Assembly (NCBI GenBank): GCA_030604505.1
Contig: JAUVVT010000057.1
Location: 1 to 8,108 of the forward strand
Direction of reading: 5' to 3'
Source of the DNA: a bacterium
Lineage (GTDB): Bacteria; SM23-31; JAUVVT01
DNA length: 8,108 bases
Shown one piece after another: positions 5,918 to 8,108 of this stretch. The notes below the pieces were generated by a model. That model was not told the origin of the DNA and ran no database searches. It saw nothing but the letters and a program-made list of their open reading frames with translations. How positions within the stretch are numbered: position 1 is the stretch's first letter; each line of letters begins with the position of its first letter. Made by a program: the position numbers and the translations under genes.

Positions 5918-6844
5918 AACTGCCTCCTCACCTGCATCTACAATCATAACTTCAAGTTCTTTTCTTGATTTTTCCACAACATCTTCAATTCTTGCGGGGT
6001 GAATCCTACCATCTTCAATAAGTTTTTCAAGCCCCATCCTTGCTACTTCCCTTCTGATAGGGTCAAATGAAGATAAAACTACTGCCTCCGGTGTATCATC
6101 CACTATTACTTCAACTCCTGTAACAGTCTCAAATGTTCTAATATTCCGTCCGTCCCGCCCTATTATTCTTCCTTTCATTTCTTCACTGGGAATATTTAAC
6201 ACTGAAACTGTATTTTCAACTACATGGTCAACAGCCGACCTTTGAATAGCAGAAATAATAATCTCTTTTGCTTCTTTATTTGCGTTCAATCTTGCATTTT
6301 CACGTATTCCCTTAACCATCATGATTGAATCTTTCTTTGCTTTTTCCAACAAAGAATCCATAAGGAGCTTTTTTGCTTCAGCCGGAGTTATATGGGCAAT
6401 CTTCTCAAGCTGTTCACTTCCCTTCTTAATGAGCTCTTCAAGTTCCTTTTCCTTATCTTCTAGAACCTTCGATTTGCTGATCACATCCTGTTCTAATTTT
6501 TTAATCTCTTTTTCCGATTTGCTTAATAATTCAGCTCTTCTTTCCAGACTGTTTTCTCTGGAAGAAAGGATTTTTTCAAATTTTTCAAGCTCGTGTTTTT
6601 TTCCTTTTGTTTCGGTTTCGAATTTTTGTTTAAGTTTATACCATTCATCTTTCGCCTCGAGTGTTTTTTCCTTTTTTATTGTATTAGCATTTTTTTCAGC
6701 TTCACTTATAATCTCTTTTGCTTTTTCGGCGGCATTTTTTATTTTATTTCTACCAATATTCTTGCTTATATACCAGCTTAAAATATACGTTATTGCAGCA
6801 AAGACAATAACAATTCCTATACAAACATAAACAGATACCTGCAT
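5915..6844 (-). CDS. rny: RNase Y N-terminal fragment: membrane anchor, coiled coil and KH domain
   Basis: If TAG at 5917-5915 is read as a stop, this 309-residue protein is what is made. One N-terminal hydrophobic segment (VYVCIGIVIVFAAITYILSW) precedes an approximately 140-residue Lys/Glu-rich coiled coil, the stretch EAKEIIISAIQRSAVDHVVENTVSVL (about 191-216) and a KH domain with IIGRDGRNI. The product ends just after the linker helix ARIEDVVEKSRKELEVMIVDAGEEAV. It could sit in the membrane and bind RNA but would have no nuclease domain. The start is well supported: GGAGG lies 4 nt before the ATG, and the hydrophobic anchor begins right after it. Confidence 0.8.
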   Translation of the reverse strand: MQVSVYVCIGIVIVFAAITYILSWYISKNIGRNKIKNAAEKAKEIISEAEKNANTIKKEKTLEAKDEWYKLKQKFETETKGKKHELEKFEKILSSRENSLERRAELLSKSEKEIKKLEQDVISKSKVLEDKEKELEELIKKGSEQLEKIAHITPAEAKKLLMDSLLEKAKKDSIMMVKGIRENARLNANKEAKEIIISAIQRSAVDHVVENTVSVLNIPSEEMKGRIIGRDGRNIRTFETVTGVEVIVDDTPEAVVLSSFDPIRREVARMGLEKLIEDGRIHPARIEDVVEKSRKELEVMIVDAGEEAV

Positions 6845-6848
6845 ATTT

Positions 6849-6853
6849 CCTCC
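6849..6853 (-). promoter_or_regulatory. Ribosome binding site of rny
   Basis: GGAGG on the minus strand, 4 nt before the ATG at 6844. It is one of the clearest Shine-Dalgarno sites in the window and settles the rny start. Confidence 0.75.
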
Positions 6854-6939
6854 AATTCAAAATCAATCTATAATATTGCACCAACTCATTTTCATTATTA
6901 ATACTTGTTTTTACAAGGTTTTTATGAAAATATTTTGTC

Positions 6940-6958
6940 AAAAAAAACCCTGTATTAA
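6940..6958 (-). terminator. Terminator-like end of the putative 6S RNA
   Basis: On the minus strand the 3' half of the outer closing helix (TTAATACAGGG) runs straight into eight T residues (6947-6940). A GC-capped helix followed by a T-run looks like an intrinsic termination or processing point and fixes the 3' end of the RNA. The pairing partner is 180 nt upstream, so this is not a compact terminator hairpin. Confidence 0.45.
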
Positions 6959-7127
6959 AATTGTGACTTTTTTAAGTTAAAGAACCATATTATTCACGGT
7001 GGGTGCCTTCCCTTGCGCTTTTTACGTCCACTTCGAGGTGAGGCATGTAATACACGCCTGGAGTAAAGCTCCCTATTTTATTAGTGTTGGTTCTTTAATT
7101 TGTATAACCACAATACTTAATACAGGG
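6948..7127 (-). ncRNA. ssrS: Probable 6S RNA (SsrS), about 180 nt
   Basis: Non-coding gap between zapA and rny that folds as a long rod. Three nested perfect helices close it: 6948-6958 with 7117-7127 (11 bp), 6960-6965 with 7109-7114 (6 bp), and 6977-6987 with 7088-7098 (11 bp). They are separated by small internal loops. Inside is a wide bubble of roughly 20-30 nt per side, then a terminal arm: 7059-7067 pairs with 7021-7030 around one bulge, capped by GGCGTG (7058-7053) with CATGCC (7047-7042). The 3' side of the bubble holds a small hairpin, GGG-AAGGCA-CCC. A rod with a central bubble and about 180 nt is the hallmark of 6S RNA, which mimics an open promoter and binds the housekeeping RNA polymerase. 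The G-U pair in the apical helix and the T-run after 6948 favour the minus strand. No known consensus was matched base by base, so the family name rests on shape, size and zapA adjacency. A TACTAA hexamer just upstream of 7127 could be the -10 element. Confidence 0.7.
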
Positions 7128-7155
7128 AATGTTTAGTAATTATTCTATAAAATAT

Positions 7156-7458
7156 TTATTTTTTTAAATTCTGAACTTTTTCCCCGATTTTCTCTATCAA
7201 TCTCGATGCATCCTGATTTGCCTTATTCTGAATTTTATTCTTTTCTTCTCTTTCTCTAAATAACTCATCGGCAATGTTTAAAGCAGCCATTACAGCAATC
7301 GTCAGGGGCGATTTCTTGGTCATACTCTTATCAATCTCCGAGATAACACCGTCTACATACTTCGCAACAGATTTTACATATTCAACATCTTCCCCTGCTT
7401 TAACCGGATATTCCATTCCATAGATGTTTATTTTTACTGTTTTCTTTCCAAAGTCCAT
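7156..7458 (-). CDS. zapA: Cell division protein ZapA
   Basis: A 100-residue protein with the ZapA layout. The N-terminal beta-hairpin region reads VKINIYGMEYPVKAGEDVEYV (residues 8-28), typical of ZapA proteins, which open with a strand, a 'G..Y' turn and an acidic xxDxEYV start of helix 1. It is followed by AKYVDGVI, the helix KSPLTIAVMAALNIADELF (about 49-67), and a charged C-terminal coiled coil (about 68-100). In the family this protein is a cytosolic dimer or tetramer that binds and bundles FtsZ at mid-cell. The length is normal for a ZapA. Upstream of the ATG there is only a weak purine stretch (ACAGAAAT). It lies downstream of pheT and the coiled-coil gene and just upstream of the putative 6S RNA and rny. 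A zapA–6S RNA adjacency is well known in proteobacteria, which supports both calls. Confidence 0.88.
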   Translation of the reverse strand: MDFGKKTVKINIYGMEYPVKAGEDVEYVKSVAKYVDGVISEIDKSMTKKSPLTIAVMAALNIADELFREREEKNKIQNKANQDASRLIEKIGEKVQNLKK

Positions 7459-7530
7459 ATTTCTGTATTTTTAATTGATTTGAGAAAATCTTATTTTAAA
7501 TTAATAACACTAATAAAATTTATTTTATAA

Positions 7531-7803
7531 TTAAATCAAAGGCAGTTTATCCAGCTTTATTAAAAGTTTTTGCAATCCTTTCTTTATTTTTGCTTCTTTT
7601 TCCGAATTAACATTATTTTCAACGCTGGAAAGATTTAAATTTTCTTTTTTTAATGATTCTATTAGCTTTTTATTTTCATTTTGTTTTTCTATAAGTTCTA
7701 AATATTTCTCCTTTATTTGTTTGTTTTCCCCTTTTAACTCAATTAATACGTTAAGTAAATTATCTATCTCTTTTTCAAGTCTATTAAATGTTTCAAATTC
7801 CAT
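7531..7803 (-). CDS. Small coiled-coil protein between pheT and zapA (possible ZapB-like division factor)
   Basis: A 90-residue protein starting with ATG and ending in TAA. I do not recognise a named family. The chain is almost entirely helical in character, with heptad-like spacing of Leu and Ile among Lys, Glu and Asn from about residue 5 to 60 (for example FNRLEKEIDNLLNVLIELK). A short polar break around SSVENNVNSE is followed by a second basic helix ending KLDKLPLI. There is no signal peptide, membrane segment or metal motif, so it is probably cytosolic. It lies 42 bp after pheT and 72 bp before zapA on the same strand, so it is likely co-transcribed with both. Small coiled-coil proteins next to zapA are often suspected to be ZapB-like partners of the Z-ring. 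That role is inferred from position and shape only. No clear Shine-Dalgarno site precedes the start; the sequence there is AT-rich. Confidence 0.72.
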   Translation of the reverse strand: MEFETFNRLEKEIDNLLNVLIELKGENKQIKEKYLELIEKQNENKKLIESLKKENLNLSSVENNVNSEKEAKIKKGLQKLLIKLDKLPLI

Positions 7804-7845
7804 AGTATAAATTTAACTATAAAATTGTCAAAATCAAAGTAAATT

Positions 7846-8108
7846 TCACTTTTCTCTTAATTTTGCTCCAAATGAATTATGAAGTTCAATCAAAATCTTT
7901 TCGATTACCTTATCTATTTCTGGTTCGTTCAATGTCTTTTCTAATGAGTAATACTGAAGAGAAAAACCTATACTTTTCTGATTTTCTTTAATTTGTTTTC
8001 CCTCATAAAGGTCAAAAACATCTATTTTTTTAAGATATACACCCCCATTTGATTTTATACAATTTATTAAATCCTTTGCGGATATGCCTTTTGATACAAT
8101 AAGTACCA
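7846..8108 (-). CDS. pheT: Phenylalanine--tRNA ligase beta subunit, C-terminal end (partial)
   Basis: This is the last 86 codons of a gene that continues beyond the right edge, ending in TGA at 7848-7846. The translation contains VFDLYEGKQI, then IGFSLQYYSLEKTL, and ends HNSFGAKLREK. That is the pattern of the ferredoxin-fold anticodon-binding (FDX-ACB) domain at the C-terminus of PheT, in which a conserved VFDxYEG strand is followed by the SLxYxSxxxTL strand and a closing helix ending GAxLR. The family forms the alpha2-beta2 cytosolic enzyme that charges tRNA-Phe, and this domain binds the tRNA. The end of the domain is complete, so the stop looks natural. A coiled-coil gene follows after a 42-bp gap on the same strand, which fits a shared transcript running into zapA. 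The 5' end, promoter and start codon are outside the window. Confidence 0.93.
   Translation of the reverse strand, partial: VLIVSKGISAKDLINCIKSNGGVYLKKIDVFDLYEGKQIKENQKSIGFSLQYYSLEKTLNEPEIDKVIEKILIELHNSFGAKLREK

Larger units (their letters stand above)
5276..6844 (-). pseudogene. rny: Ribonuclease Y, complete reading frame interrupted by one in-frame TAG
   Basis: From the ATG at 6844 to the TAA at 5276 there are 522 codons, matching the usual length of RNase Y (about 520). Codon 310, at 5917-5915, is TAG. The frame does not shift: the preceding residues VDAGEEAV and the following EVVISKIHSELIKHLGKLKYRTSYGQN align with the family continuously, where the stop position is normally a sense residue, often hydrophobic. 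Domain order is membrane anchor (about 5-25), long coiled coil (about 33-170), KH domain (about 210-275, GxxG loop GRDG at 229-232), stop codon, then HD domain (HD at 370-371, further His at 384 and 408-409, Asp at 426). In the family RNase Y is a membrane-bound endonuclease that starts mRNA decay. All catalytic residues remain, so decay must be recent if real. Alternatives are sequence error, readthrough, or translation in two parts. The gene between the putative 6S RNA and folD is certainly rny; only its functional state is uncertain. Confidence 0.85.

Noticed and set aside
6321..6830. A 169-residue plus-strand reading frame opposite rny
   Set aside because: It is the antisense of the Lys/Glu-rich coiled coil of RNase Y, which yields a Ser/Phe-rich shadow frame. 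The minus-strand product is clearly the real one.
460..6844. Reassignment of TAG or TAA to a sense codon
   Set aside because: folD, zapA, both ABC ATPases, the coiled-coil gene and rny end in TAA at natural family ends, and the permease ends in TAG at its natural end. A full code change does not fit. Context-dependent readthrough is not excluded.
6940..7127. The zapA–rny gap RNA as SRP RNA, tmRNA or a tRNA
   Set aside because: There is no SRP tetraloop/GGAAGCAGCC motif, no tRNA-like acceptor/CCA and T-arm, and no tag reading frame. The long rod with a central bubble fits 6S RNA better.

Overview
This is an AT-rich bacterial window in which every recognisable gene lies on the minus strand, so transcription runs from high to low coordinates. 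The gene order pheT – small coiled-coil gene – zapA – structured RNA – rny (RNase Y) – folD, the hairpin-rich intergenic DNA and the ABC-2 exporter genes suggest the Bacteroidota/Chlorobiota/Ignavibacteriota (FCB) side of the tree. That placement is inference from remembered gene order; no marker here settles it. Several genes have ordinary Shine-Dalgarno sites, and the candidate promoters look like the TTGACA/TATAAT type.

Right part (8108 to about 5276), translation, division and RNA turnover: the 3' end of pheT, a 90-residue coiled-coil protein, zapA, then a 180-nt RNA locus closed by three nested helices and followed by a T-run. The RNA has the rod shape, size and zapA neighbourhood of 6S RNA (SsrS). 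Next is rny. Its 522-codon reading frame is full length but carries one in-frame TAG exactly between the KH and HD domains, and a near-perfect Shine-Dalgarno sequence overlaps that stop.

Middle (about 5275 to 4110): folD, complete, with its own candidate promoter and leader hairpin upstream and an AT-rich hairpin plus T-run terminator downstream.

Left part (4111 to 460), ABC exporters: a strong candidate promoter starts a transcript for an ABC ATPase that has no permease beside it. A hairpin-bearing gap follows, then a NatA-like ATPase and a NatB-like ABC-2 permease. The permease frame is also broken by one in-frame stop, a TAA at codon 48, with family-like sequence continuing in frame on both sides.

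Far left (459 to 1): no coding sequence on either strand, but several structures: a consensus-like minus-strand promoter, a GC-rich double hairpin, a plus-strand terminator and smaller inverted repeats.

The main surprise is two clean, frame-preserving nonsense codons (TAG in rny, TAA in the permease) within about 4.3 kb, in genes that otherwise look intact. Possible causes are early pseudogenisation, sequence error, readthrough, or translation as two pieces.
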